Source: Phoebastria nigripes
Taxonomy: Eukaryota; Chordata; Aves; Procellariiformes; Diomedeidae
Reading direction: 5' to 3'
NCBI GenBank assembly: GCA_035582835.1
Contig: JAYKAV010003143.1
Coordinates: 2,667,673 to 2,731,672, forward strand
DNA length: 64,000 nt
Position numbers and translations under genes: made by a program. Shown one piece after another: positions 29,401 through 41,190 of the stretch; positions within the stretch are counted from its first letter, which is position 1, and every line of letters begins with the position of its first letter. Under the pieces are notes generated by a model, which searched no databases, was not told the DNA's origin, and worked only from the letters and a program-made list of their open reading frames with translations.

Positions 29401-31406
29401 TGAAGTCCTATTGGGGTTTTTTGGGACAGTTACATATAAGACACCAAAGGAATGGCTCAGAACTACTATCCCCACCTACAGTGTTTCTTTTCCTTTACAT
29501 TTACGGTAACAACGTTTGGGCAACAGTTTGTTTTTTTCAGTTCCCACTTACTATTCATTGTGAAACTTGGTAAGATTGGCCATGTTATAATGTTACTCCA
29601 TGAGTATGTGGATAAAGACATTTTTCTTCAACAGTTTTTTTGCTGTATTTATGAACCTGTCCCATTGTTTGGGTCATTCCTTAGGGCGTATAGCATGGTC
29701 GGCATTGGTCTGGCATAAACCTTCTACTATCCCTCTCATTTTTATCACTGTGTATATAAAACATATGCAAATGTTTTCTNATACTTTGTCCAACCGCTTA
29801 AACACTGAGTACCAAAACTAGTTGCAGAAATTTTTGTCATTGCTACAGCAAGTGACTTAGGCATGATTTGGAGCAATGGGCAGATCTATAAAAACAAATA
29901 CTAAAGTAAAACTCCNCGTAATATGAACAGCAGCAGCATGGCAAACTACAAAGATCAAATTACAAATTTAAGTACTCCAAAGTTTTTAGTGGAAGTAATC
30001 AAAGTTTCTACCCTAAGCCTGATTATGTGTGCAAAGGAAAGGGATTCATTTGGTTATGCTACAGAAAAAGGAACCTTTCCAAACTGTACGGTGAGTGCTG
30101 CTATTCCTTTTACTTGGTAAGTGTAAAATTCTTTATTTTAGGTTATCTAGGCCTTAAATTCACAGAAATGTAAATTTAAATTAACTTCACATTCATTGAC
30201 GTTAAGTAGCTTTATTTAATTCAATTGAGAACTGCATGGAATATCTGAGTCCTAGTCTGCTTAGTAAAACTTGACCTTCTATGATTGCAACCAAGTAAAA
30301 ACCCCTCTTATGCCATTTCCAGTTGCAGAAATAATACCTAAGCGAACACTATTGACATAGTCTTCAGGAAGAAAACATTTGCAGTAGATAGACAATATCA
30401 TTTTAAAGGCAGTCTTGAATGAGAACCTTTCACGTCTGTCACCTTTTTCAGTATCTGAGAATTATCTGCCGCTGGAAAACTCTCAGGTGGCTGAACAATG
30501 CTTTGGTAGACAAGTTTGTCTTTGCCCATAATTAAGGCCAAATCTACAAAAGACCTGTCTATATATTGAGGAGCAAATTTTATCCTCAGAAATGCAAATC
30601 TGTGAGCAAATTGGTGTTAGAATAAAAATACACTGCTATTCATGTATGGGATTCCAAAACATAAGGCAAAACAGTAGAAGTGACAGAAGATCAGCCTACA
30701 TTTTTATATTTCACTTCATTAAAACAAGGTATCTTTAAATCCCTTATTATGCTGCCTTGTTCATAACAGTTCTTTTTAATAAAAACACTGCCTTATTGTC
30801 ATTCGCGTGCTTAATATTCTTGATGGTAGTTACAGCGTTCATGTTTGGTCATATCTTATTCGTCATTTGATGTTAAAGGGGTACATTTCTAAGGAAAAGA
30901 CACCACCTGGGCACCCATAAAAAGGATGTGTCAATGTCCTCACGTTCCCTTTTGCCACAAAGCAGCACAAGTTTGCACGCTGACGTTTGCGTTTTGAAAA
31001 CACTGACGGTGAACAAATTGACACCAGCATGTGCCCAGGTGTGAGCGTCTGTGACCACAAACCCCAGCGGGGTTTCTGAAGGTGCAGGTTTTGACACTTG
31101 TAGACAGAGAGTTGTTTACTAACAGTTTCTGGATATTCCCAGGTTTCCTGTCACTGAGGAAAGGGGCACTGATGTGCACATGAAAGGAACTGCTAGCACC
31201 CTGGTAGAAACTGCAGTACTTATGTTGCTGTAGCTGTGATGACCTATGGGTATAAGTGAATCCAGATTTGTAAAGGGAAGCTGTATCTTGTCAGCCTGAC
31301 TGAAGCTGGGAGGAAGCCTCTATCCGATCCCCCCCCTAGTTCTTTGCAGGCTGAATAATTATTGCTGCTCTTGCCAGTTTTGAACTCCCCACATCTCCAA
31401 GGTGAC
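23428..31406. other. Intergenic, no gene supported
   Basis: Mixed AT-rich DNA with a GC-richer patch around 24.9-25.6 kb and a short AT dinucleotide run near 25741-25760. None of the open frames shows a recognisable domain. Single ambiguous bases occur at 29780 and 29916. Confidence 0.55.
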
Positions 31407-31511
31407 AGCAAATTCCCCAGAACAAAGCACACTAGTTCTCTCTTGTGTGTGACAAATCTTATACACCACTTTTGCTGCCTTACAGTGTAGTAAATACATC
31501 TAAAGTTTGCT
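31407..31511 (+). repeat. Degenerate dispersed repeat, copy A
   Basis: Two blocks match 32627-32753 in order. The first runs from AGCAAATTC through CAGAACAAAGCACACTAGTT with one mismatch. The second is CCACTTTTGCTGCCTTACAG, preceded by ACAAATC. The spacer differs in length (about 20 bases shorter here). This looks like an old duplication with indels. Confidence 0.7.
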
Positions 31512-32626
31512 GTCTAAGCTCATCTTAGCATCTTTTTTCTTGGCTCTGTTGCCCTCCACTGACTAGGCATGCCATCATCTAACTGCTTTGAAAAAATCAC
31601 TCCACAGGTAGCACGAACACATTTGGCTTAGACCACCACTAAGTACTGGCACAGCAGACACATACAAAATCGCTTGGAAAACTGAAGTTTGAAAATGTGG
31701 CTACAGTATTTGGAGAACGGTTGTAGCTGATGCTAAGATTCAATATCAGCAACTACCCAAACAGAAACAGTGCCTTTCTGGGGAAGCCGGAGCTGTCGCT
31801 TCCAGGACAGAAATGTCAGCTTTGACACAGCCTTTCTCAGCAAGCCAGATTGCCCATCTGATACACTAACCTCAGCCATCGCCGCAGGAGAACCGACTGA
31901 GGTGGCACCAAAGGAGCACATGCAGTATAATTCAAGATGTTTAACACACTAGGCTTTACCAATTCAGCAAGAGCTAAGTATGAAAATGGTCACAGCAGAT
32001 CTAACCAAAGATCCAATCCTTTAACAGTAGGCAAAGAGCAGAGAGGAAGAAGACGACAGTAGCAAGCACTCGCCAGCTGAGAAACAGTACCTTGGTGCGC
32101 TGCTGAAGCTACCCAACTCATTTAGCACTGAACTGAACCAGGAGTGTTCACACGCCCGGCTATCACAGCTCAGCCAAGCGCTGTAACTGCAAACACTCCC
32201 CTGACTGTGCTGTACCTCTTCATGGCAAAACTACGATATCGGTGAAGCACCAAACAACATCCAATATTTTGCCTTCCCAACAGTTCTGACTTTCTCTGGA
32301 AGTAACTTACATCCTTTGCAAGCTGACCATGCTCTAAGCAATGCTCACAATTAAAATTCACTGTCTTATACATAAGCCTGGCAAAAGCATTTGGCCGAGC
32401 AATTACATCCTGAAATGGGATCGAGACTCCCATTTCTGCCCCTAAGAGATGGTCATTTACTGGTGTGACATCTCACAGACTTAGAACACACCAAAGGCAT
32501 GAAAAATACCTATCTTATTTTCCCTCTGTGATATATTCAGCTTGAAATTCAGTTATGGATGAGGGATTTTCATTTTTCCCCACATGAATATGACTATTCT
32601 TACTAATTAAGAAGATGTCTTTGAAA

Positions 32627-32753
32627 AGCAAATTCTCCAGAACAAAGCACACTAGTTAACTCATAGGAAATAATTTCTAAATAAATCATAAACAAATCAT
32701 GTCTCCCACTTTTGCTGCCTTACAGTAAATTTGGTTGATAGGTACATCAAAAG
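32627..32753 (+). repeat. Degenerate dispersed repeat, copy B
   Basis: Partner of 31407-31511, same orientation, 1220 bases downstream. The last shared block, ending TGCTGCCTTACAG, resembles a splice acceptor in both copies, but no exon could be supported after either. Confidence 0.7.
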
Positions 32754-35700
32754 TAGCTCTAATAAAGTGTGTAGATGGTGAAAATTAGGTTAAGAGGCAG
32801 TTTGATTGGTTGGCAATGCTAACAAAGTCTATCTGGGGAAACTGCCAATGTGCACGGTTTATGTGCACATGCAGATCTTTGTACAGCGTTGCTGCCATTG
32901 CGCCTCTGCCAACAGGGAAAGTCAGCAGCAGTGTTTCTGGCCATGCGCCACGCTCCTCTTCATATTTCTGCCTCCCACCAGCTTCACAAGTATTAATGAA
33001 AAGTCATTCGTAAAAAGCTTTCACCATGCAGCAGTTTGATTTCTACTCCAGATAGCCCTCAGCAAGGAAGAGTCAAAGAGCTGGGCCATTTGACCTTATG
33101 TGCCCTTTTTTCTTCAAGTCACAGCATGCATGTCAGCACTGCCACAAATATCACACCTCGTATGTGACAGGGCTTCATGGCAGTCTTCACTTCACTAACT
33201 TTTGTCACCCTCTTAATCACATTTCCTGCTGAAGTCACCCGGTGCCATGCTGACCTGCAGGAGCCAGGGGCTGGCAGAGGAGCTGCCTGCCGTGCTCGGG
33301 GCCGAGCCTGCAGGAACCATGCCATGGGGGGGCTTGGGCAGAGGCATGTGCCACTTCTCAGCTCCTTTGCTCTCGCCTGTGTAGCAACGCTTGGTTACTT
33401 CACAATCTTTTTTGGAATAATTTTGAAAAAAGCCTGTTAGGGAAATGCAAAATAAAAAGTATTTCAATACTGCACCTAAAGTTTTCATTTAAATCCAGTA
33501 CCATTTGTTGTGCACTTGAGGAACTTCCCTTACCCTCCCTGACCAATCCCCAAAATGCACCCAATCGCTCCAGTCCCCAAAACAGCTGCTGGGTCTCCAG
33601 AGTGCTCCCACAGCTAATGCACACAGCTCGACCTCCGCCAAAGCTGTTTTGTGGTCTTCCTCTTTGGGGATGGTGTGATAACATAAAAGTAGACAGAAGG
33701 CTCATGTGAACAATGTACATTCTCACACAGATTACAAAATACTCCCCTCACCATACAGAGATGGAAACACAAACTTCACACTGACTTTTGGTCTGATTTG
33801 ACCAACAGGGCCAGGAATTTTGGTGCAGGTAGGGGGATCGCTGTCCCTCAAAGCCCCAGCGTACTGCAAGTCAGCCAATGGCCCACCACATCCAGGCATC
33901 AATCCGGCTTGCCAAGGAACTGCGTTACAGAGGCTGCAGAGGCAGTTGCAGCCTTTGCCCAGGCCAAGGGAACTGCAAGGGTGGATCTAGCTTGAGGGGA
34001 CTGAAGACCAGCCCCAGCGCCCAGCTGAAGGAGCACTGGCAGCCCACGGCACCGGGCACTACTTCTGCATCCTAAGGAATGCACAGCAGGCATCACTGTC
34101 CCCCAGTTTTGATGTTTTCTTTTTATCTATTTTCTGTAATTTAACTATAGATGATGTTATCACTGTGAGTAATTGTTCTGAATCTCACAAAGCTCTTACC
34201 CTTGATGATATTGAGGCAAAAACTTCCACAGCTTGATTATGTGTTGTGTAAAAAAGCACTGCCTTTCATCGGCTTTAAGTGTGCTGTATTTTTATTATAC
34301 TTCTTGTTATGTTTTATTATATATTTACTTAAATTTTCCAAAATACTCTATAGTCTGAAATGTAAGATATGCTTCAAATGCTTCATGAAATAAGCAAGAA
34401 TAGCCTTCAAATTTACCAACAAAATAAAGCCACCTCCCAGAATGAATCAATAAAACCACCAGGCCATTTTCAAGTAAAATGATACCACGTTGCCAGAATG
34501 ACAAGCACAGAATTGCCTCACAGATAATAAACCAGAACTGAATTTGAGAAACCTCATATAGACTTTCTACAGTGAATCATCTTTTTTTTTTATTTTTAGC
34601 TGGGGGTTGAAGAAAGGGTGATTCATCCCATTCTGAAATTGTTTTCTGTTTCAATACAATATAACTTTGTTTCCTGCAACATCTTTTGAGCAATGTTGGA
34701 AGCGCAGAATAATAACCAGTTAAATCAGTCCCAGCAGAAGAGAAAAACAAGTCTGGGGACAGGAAGAGGCATTTTCCATCTGAGATTTAGGAAGGAGTGG
34801 AGAATCAATGAGGCAGAGTTGTACGAAAAAGCTTCTCTCAAGGCAAAGAAAATTCATCTGTTTAAAACAAAGATTTTGAAGGCAGAGAGAGAAACGGTCA
34901 GTATTAGGTGAAAAGAAGAAAGTGGGAGACAGGGGCTTTAAAAACAGTGAGTCATATGGGAGCCATTTCTTAGCCATCAGGGGAGAGTGCAGGGCTTGTG
35001 ACGCAGACACGCCAGTTTTGTTGCAGCCACCAGCTGGTGACATCACAGATGCATCNGGGCGGTGGGAGCTGGGGCGAGGGGAAGGCAGCAGTGGATGAGG
35101 ATGCAGCGATACCATCGAGGCAGCATGTAACTCTGTGGGAGCACCAAGCACCAAGCCAAAGTGAAGGGGAATGTAAAGTCAAAGCAAAGGAGGAAACAGA
35201 TGCTAAAATAACAAGTAATAAGGGGTAAGTCAGGTTTGGGAGTGTATCTCTTGCCCAAAATGAGGATGCCTGGCTTTGAGACTCCTAGCAAGGAAGCTGA
35301 AATAAAACCACAAGTTTTCTTGCTCAGACAGCCAGAGTGACTGCAAGTAGCCGCTAGCTGTGACTAATGCCATAGAGATTCTTACTGGTGCTGAGAACAT
35401 GCAGGACCCACGTCTTGCAGCAGGAGGTACGTGCTAGGCACTGAAGTCACTTACTCATGTACCTCTCACCTATACATTTAGGAGAAAAATATTGCCTGTA
35501 CATTTAATTCTCAGAGCCTTTGGTAAACTAATTTACTTGGTGAAGTCATCCTGGGAAAACTGTTTGCCAGGAAGGATTTGAAGGAGGAGAAGAGGATGGC
35601 TTGGCACCTCCATTGCAGCAGCTGTTCCCAAAGGTGCTGGAGATATTGCCTCCTGGAGAAGGCAAGACAGGCAGGCAGGGATTTGGGTAGGTGCCCAGCG

Positions 35701-36659
35701 TGCCCAGCCAGGAGCAAGCAGGTGACATCCCGTGCTCTGCAACTGCCCGGGACCTGGGCCTGCCTTCGCCTGCTGGCCTGCAAATCTCACCAAGGAACCC
35801 AAATTTTGAGGAACCTCTTTGGTCATCTAACGCAGGGCTCAGCTCCTATGGGCAGCTGTCTCCTACAAGTGCGCTCCTCAGTCACGATGGTGCTCCTCCA
35901 GGCACAAAAAGGATGTTGGACTCCACCTCTCTTGTGTCACCCTCTCTTCTCCGCGACACCCACTGTAACCACATCTTCAGCCCTTTGAACTGCGGTTTGA
36001 GGTCACCTGAGCATTAGAGGTCCTTTATCAATCTCAGACCTTTGGGTGTTGTTGTTCTCTCAACTGGTGAGACCCATGTTCATGACCATGAGAGACACGA
36101 CCTCAGCTACCTGGCTCCGCAGCAAACAATTGCCACCTCACGTAACACAGAGAAGGACATTTACTGCTTGGTGCAAGGGTTAAAGATGCCAGAGTGCCCC
36201 AGCGCTGCCAGTGTAACAGTAAGAGAGCAAAAACCAAGAAGGAAAAAAGTCCTCCTCACAAAAGTGAGAGCAGAAAGAGACGGAGGAAATTCAGGGGGAT
36301 GGGGGCAAGAAGATGATTATGGGAAGAGATGAGCAGAGACACCTTCCAAAAAGAGATCAAGATATCTCTGCCTCCAATCAGAAAAGTCCCTTTAAATCTA
36401 ACCTACAGCTCCCTTCTTTCCCTCTAGCCATTTATAAGGTGATCACCTTCATACCTGTATACCTTGCAGGCCTTGGGGAGCAGGGGCAGGGGAGAGGTGT
36501 ATGGCAGCCTTCATTTACTCTGTTAGCATTAGCACGCTGTAGTATGTTCCTGCATCTCCTGGATGGCTGCGCGCCCTGCTTCTCACTTTAGATTGTCTAC
36601 TCTTGCCATTTATTACAAATAAACACAAGAAAAATATACCAAGTATGGATGTGGGGAAG

Positions 36660-36700
36660 AGGAAGTGACCTCTCAAGGTTCCTTCCAGTCCTGTCCTAAG
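36660..36700 (+). mobile_element. Possible CR1 LINE 3'-end fragment
   Basis: The stretch TGACCTCTCAAGGTTCCTTC followed by CAGTCC resembles the conserved end of avian CR1 elements (GACCT...AAGGTCCCTTCCAACC). The usual terminal ATTCTATGA octamer repeat is missing. Upstream CR1 sequence was not convincingly aligned by eye, so only a worn fragment can be claimed. Confidence 0.35.
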
Positions 36701-39700
36701 TCATGTCCCACATTTTTCCAATGATGTATCCTTTTTCTAGGCACAGCAGCATCAAAAGTACTTGCGTGGGACTTAGTATTTCCTTTGTTGCCCCACATGT
36801 GAGCAACAAACTTAACAATAGGAGGAGTCTGGAGACTGGCTTTGATGTCACTCAGAGCTATTTGTGCTCCTCATCAAACCTCTCAATTTACAAACTCCTG
36901 ACAAGATTGTCCAGCAAATCATTAATGTGTACTGCATTCAGGCAAAATATGTACAGTGTTCAGCTTTCCAACCAGGTACTAGAGGATTATTTAACCAGTG
37001 GTGGGTCTGAGCTGCTTCTCTTGCACTGATGTGATGTCTACACCACTGCAAGCCAGCTGTTGGGAACCTGGTCCAGGACTGATTTCATTCTGGCCATGCA
37101 AAGAGCTTGGAGACAAATTTCTGGACTACATAAAATCAGCACAGCAAGGTATACGGGCTACTTGAGAATGGAAGTCAGAGCAGGCTCAGTTCCACTCATC
37201 CTTTGCAGTACAGTACTGCCCAGGGGATTGCTGTAGCTCGTATACTTTGAGCCCTGTTTATTCTACTGTACAGCACATTGAAAGTTAGGGTAACCATCTA
37301 GACCAGACTCAAGGACTTCTAGAGAGGAGGCTCCTTTTCTATGTCCTAAACTAAGTGCACTTCATTTAGGTCTGGTCCACAGTCATGTAAAAGACTGCCT
37401 GTATTAATAGTAACACTGGGGCTCTTCTGGAACATTTTTCACTCAAAGCTCTTCACAGAGGAAGAGAAGTCACTTCCCCTCCGACAGCTCAGGGAAGAGA
37501 GGAGTGGCACAAAAGGCTTGCCCTACGGGACTGAGTGGCCCCGTGAGGTGCTCAGGCATAAACCACCAATGACTGTAAGCAGCCTGCACAAGATTTACCT
37601 GCTGCCGCTTCTCCATTATTTTTAAACCTCTTGCTGCTCATTTATTCCCCTGTGTGTGACCTACTAGGATTACTTATTGTCCTGCTCAGCATTGCACTGT
37701 ATATGGAATATATGGAGAAAACAACTCAGGTGAAGGATGATATTTGATGCTGCTGTCCTTCATACTGAGTCACATCACATAAAAGAACATCTAGTGTAAA
37801 CGACCCTCCTTAGCTCCCAGCTGCCCTCACAGGCAGTTGTGCAGCATATAAGCAACAACAACATTGGTGAGGAACAAAACACTATTCAGATCACAGGCAC
37901 TTGAAAGGTCGAGGTTTCAAGTTATTTGCTTCCCTCCTAGATAATAGTCTATCAAAATATAAACCACCCCACCCTAGTTTCAAAACACCAACATGCAGCG
38001 CTAAGGTGGGGTAAACCAAGGGCATTCCCTCCCTGCTGTTTTTTAAGAAACATCATTACTGATTTTTTTATTCAAGCAACAGCAGTTAAGCAAAGAAACA
38101 ACGTATATCAGACCCACCTCAAAGAAAATCTTTGTTGCTGTCCACATACAGTATCAACTATTTTTGCATAAGACACAAAGGGCATGTTCCCACTATCTGT
38201 ACATCTTTCAGAACCATCAAGTTGCACGATGGTGAACATAACTACTGAAATGGTCCTACTGCTGGTACACCTGTCTGCCTTTCCTGTGGACAGATACTCA
38301 AGTGTCTCTCGTGGCTTANCTGGAGGGGAGCAGATTGGATTGCGTGAGGGTTTGGATGATGCCTGGCCCGGTGTGGGTCCCCGTGAGGGAAGCTCTGCCA
38401 CGTTCTCCTGTATCGCCAGCATGCATGCTGAAGCTCTCAGGTGTTGGGGGGTTGAGGGCAGCTTCCCTGTGCACCAACTCTTTTTATTTCTAAAAGGCAA
38501 CTGAGCTTACCCTGCATTGCTGTACACACTCTAAAGAAGCAAAGAAACAAAAAGGAAGATATTTAAAAAAAAGTTTGATTTAAAATATCCTCAATTTACT
38601 TAGATTTCTAAAGCAAATAAAGTGCTTTTCCATGCAAAAGGCTGCTTGTCATAGAAAGCATTCTCCAGAAGGAAACTCACTCATTAGCTTGTGCAAGCTA
38701 AGCTAGAGAACAGCAACCTCCTGGTGACTTATCTTGGTTCCTAAGTAAATCCATCAAACCCTTCCCCTGAGCCTCACATCTTGCTAAATCTCAGCCTTTG
38801 CAGGAAGGACTACACATGTATTTTATCTTTTGTAAAAAGGCTGCATGGATTTTTAATTGAAAGACTTCAAGGCATTTCATTATTTAGAAATAAGAAATAA
38901 TATGATAGTTTGTGTTTTCAGTTACTTCCTACTGTATCCTCTTGATAAAATGAAGGCTATACGCCTTCACAATTTTCCATTTACACGGAATTCCACCAGT
39001 TTAATCAAAGTGAAACATAAGGTACTGTTATGGTCCTTGTACCTTCAGATTTCCTTACTGATAACCCACATACTATCCGTTAACCCATTGCATCATTCAG
39101 AAGAATAAACAACCTGGGCTCAGCATACAGGAAGCTGAACAAAAAGGAAATAGAAAATATTAGGTTTCGTATATATATTTTGACCTCTGCACAGTTCCTA
39201 CTAACATATTTTCACAGATCAAGCTTATCCTTCAAAAGAGCCTGTTAGGTTCACTACGGAGACAAAAAGCATTTCCTATTATTATTTTTCAAGTTTTAGC
39301 CTTTTTCATTTAAACCACCGTCACCTCAATCCCACTGAACTAAAGGATGGATCTGGTGGTTAATAAGGGTAGCAAAGGTCAGATTTACTTCCCATTCTCT
39401 CATAACAAGCCATCCAGAATCACCCAGGCTATAATGAACATGAGCATGCATTTTTTCCAAGCATCTTTCTTTTGGTTTAGCGAGACTCACATGCTTCCCT
39501 ATTCAGCATGCCCTCTGTTCACAGGCCACAGGAGTTGGGAAGTTACTTGCTTTAATATTGCTGAGATGATTATGAACACAATCAGCTTACAAGGCTGAAA
39601 TCAATGCAATACGAATTGTCTTTGTATTAATCGGGAAAGCGTGGTGTCATCATAAGGTACTCAAAAATGCTTCTGATAGCAGTGAGATGAATAGGAAGGC

Positions 39701-40636
39701 AGATGTCTTCACCTGTAACTTCTTTCTTTTGTGCCTTTAAGGTGTGGGATGTTGTCACCTCTAAGATTTTGTTTGGCATTTCCTAATTAGCAGGCTATCG
39801 GTGAGCCATAGCTGGCATGGTTTCTGGGCCTGGAGAAGACGGACAGCCACAGCAGGAAAATCCCTGGTGCCCCCCTGAGCATCAGCGCTCATGGAGGGTT
39901 AGGGGCTCAGGCATCGCAAACAATTGTGTGCCTTGCCATGCCAGTTCAGGGAGCTGCAATGCTGCCCGTGTTAAAGATATGACAACCTGTCTGCTGGAGG
40001 GGGGAGACCATGCATCTGCTGAAAATGGCATATATACTGCAATATTAAGGATTAGGCGTTTGTGTAATGCTGAAGATCTGCACCTCAAACACACATCTTC
40101 AAACATGCACATAATGGAAGGGGCAAAGGCCAACATACGAGTTTAAAAACAAATTCCAAATCCATAACCTCGAAGGATAGTTGTGATAGACTTGTAATGT
40201 GGCAGAGAAGGGATGCAATAAAAATTCTGGCAACCAGGCACAAAATAGAGGAGTGCTGCAATTAAGTAAAATAAGCAACACTTACTTGGAGATACAGACT
40301 ACAAAATCCAGATTTTTTACTTCTAATAAGGTAAGGAAATCTTTCCTCAGTCTGAATAAAAGAAAGGTGTTCAATACCTCTGCTCAGATGCAGAGGTGGA
40401 AACCCTTCCAGATTCTTAGCTTAGATCCTCAGTTCAGGTACAGAACCAAATACCACCCTCTTTCTAGGTATGTGATGGGACGAGGACTCAGTGAATTCTT
40501 TCCCAATGGGAGATGCAAATAATTATTAATGAGCACCAGGTTAGCAATCAGAAATCCTAGACTTTGTCCCTGCCAGAAAAGAATGAATGTGGTTTAGTGT
40601 AATCAGAGAATCCATAATCAAACCAGTTTAATCATT

Positions 40637-40641
40637 GTGGG
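40637..40641. repeat. Target-site duplication GTGGG, left of plus-strand LTR
   Basis: Identical to 41186-41190. Confidence 0.8.
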
Positions 40642-41185
40642 TGTACTGGCTCCAGCTGGGATGGAGTTAACTTTCTTCACAGCAGTGCACAAGGTGCTGT
40701 AGTTTGGATTTGTGACTAAAAGGTGCAGATAACACAGCAGTGCCTTGTCAATGGCTGAACAGTGCTTGCACAGTATCAAGGCTTTCTTGTTGTCTCACTC
40801 AGCCCCTGCTCTAGCAACTAGGCTGAGCGTGGGTAAGAAGCTGGGAGGGGACACAGCCAGGACAGCTGACATGAATTGGCCAAAGAGACACTCCGTACCT
40901 AATAAAGTTAAGCTCAGCAATCAAAACTGGGGGTGGGAGCTGTCTTCCAAGGTAGCCATTGCTTGGAGGCTGGCTGGACATCAGTCTCCTTGTGGGAAGG
41001 GGTGAGTGATTGCCTTTGCATCACTTTTCCCCCTACCCTTTACTTCACTTTAATATTAAACATTGTCTCAACCCATGAGTCTTTTTGCTTTTGCTCTTCC
41101 TATTCTCTCTCCCATTCCACAGGGGGAGGGAGTGAGAGAGCAGCTGTGGGGGTGCTTAGCTGCTGGCTGGGGCCAGCCCACCACA
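40642..41185 (+). mobile_element. Older solo LTR of the same ERVL-like group
   Basis: The 544-bp element starts TGTACTGGCTCCAGCTGGGA and ends CAGCCCACCACA. It aligns along its length with the minus-strand LTR at 9567-10144: the shared opening CAGCTGGGATRGAGTTAA, GAAGCTGGGAGGG, the ATTAAA signal at 41055-41060, then TCTCAACCCATGAGT and TGCTTAG...TGCTGGCTGGG. GTGGG flanks it at 40637-40641 and 41186-41190, a perfect 5-bp target duplication. The CRE and good TATA box of the other copy are missing or degraded here (only CTAATAAAG near 40900), so it is probably older and promoter-dead. No internal viral genes are present. Confidence 0.88.
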
Positions 41186-41190
41186 GTGGG
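41186..41190. repeat. Target-site duplication GTGGG, right of plus-strand LTR
   Basis: Directly follows the terminal CA of the element; identical to 40637-40641. Confidence 0.8.

Larger units (their letters stand above)
32754..40641. other. Intergenic, no gene supported
   Basis: AT-rich with scattered GC-richer patches (33.2-33.4, 33.8-34.1 and 35.6-36.0 kb). Open frames overlap on both strands in those patches and match nothing I know. A CR1-like scrap lies near 36.66 kb. Single ambiguous bases occur at 35056 and 38319. Confidence 0.55.
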
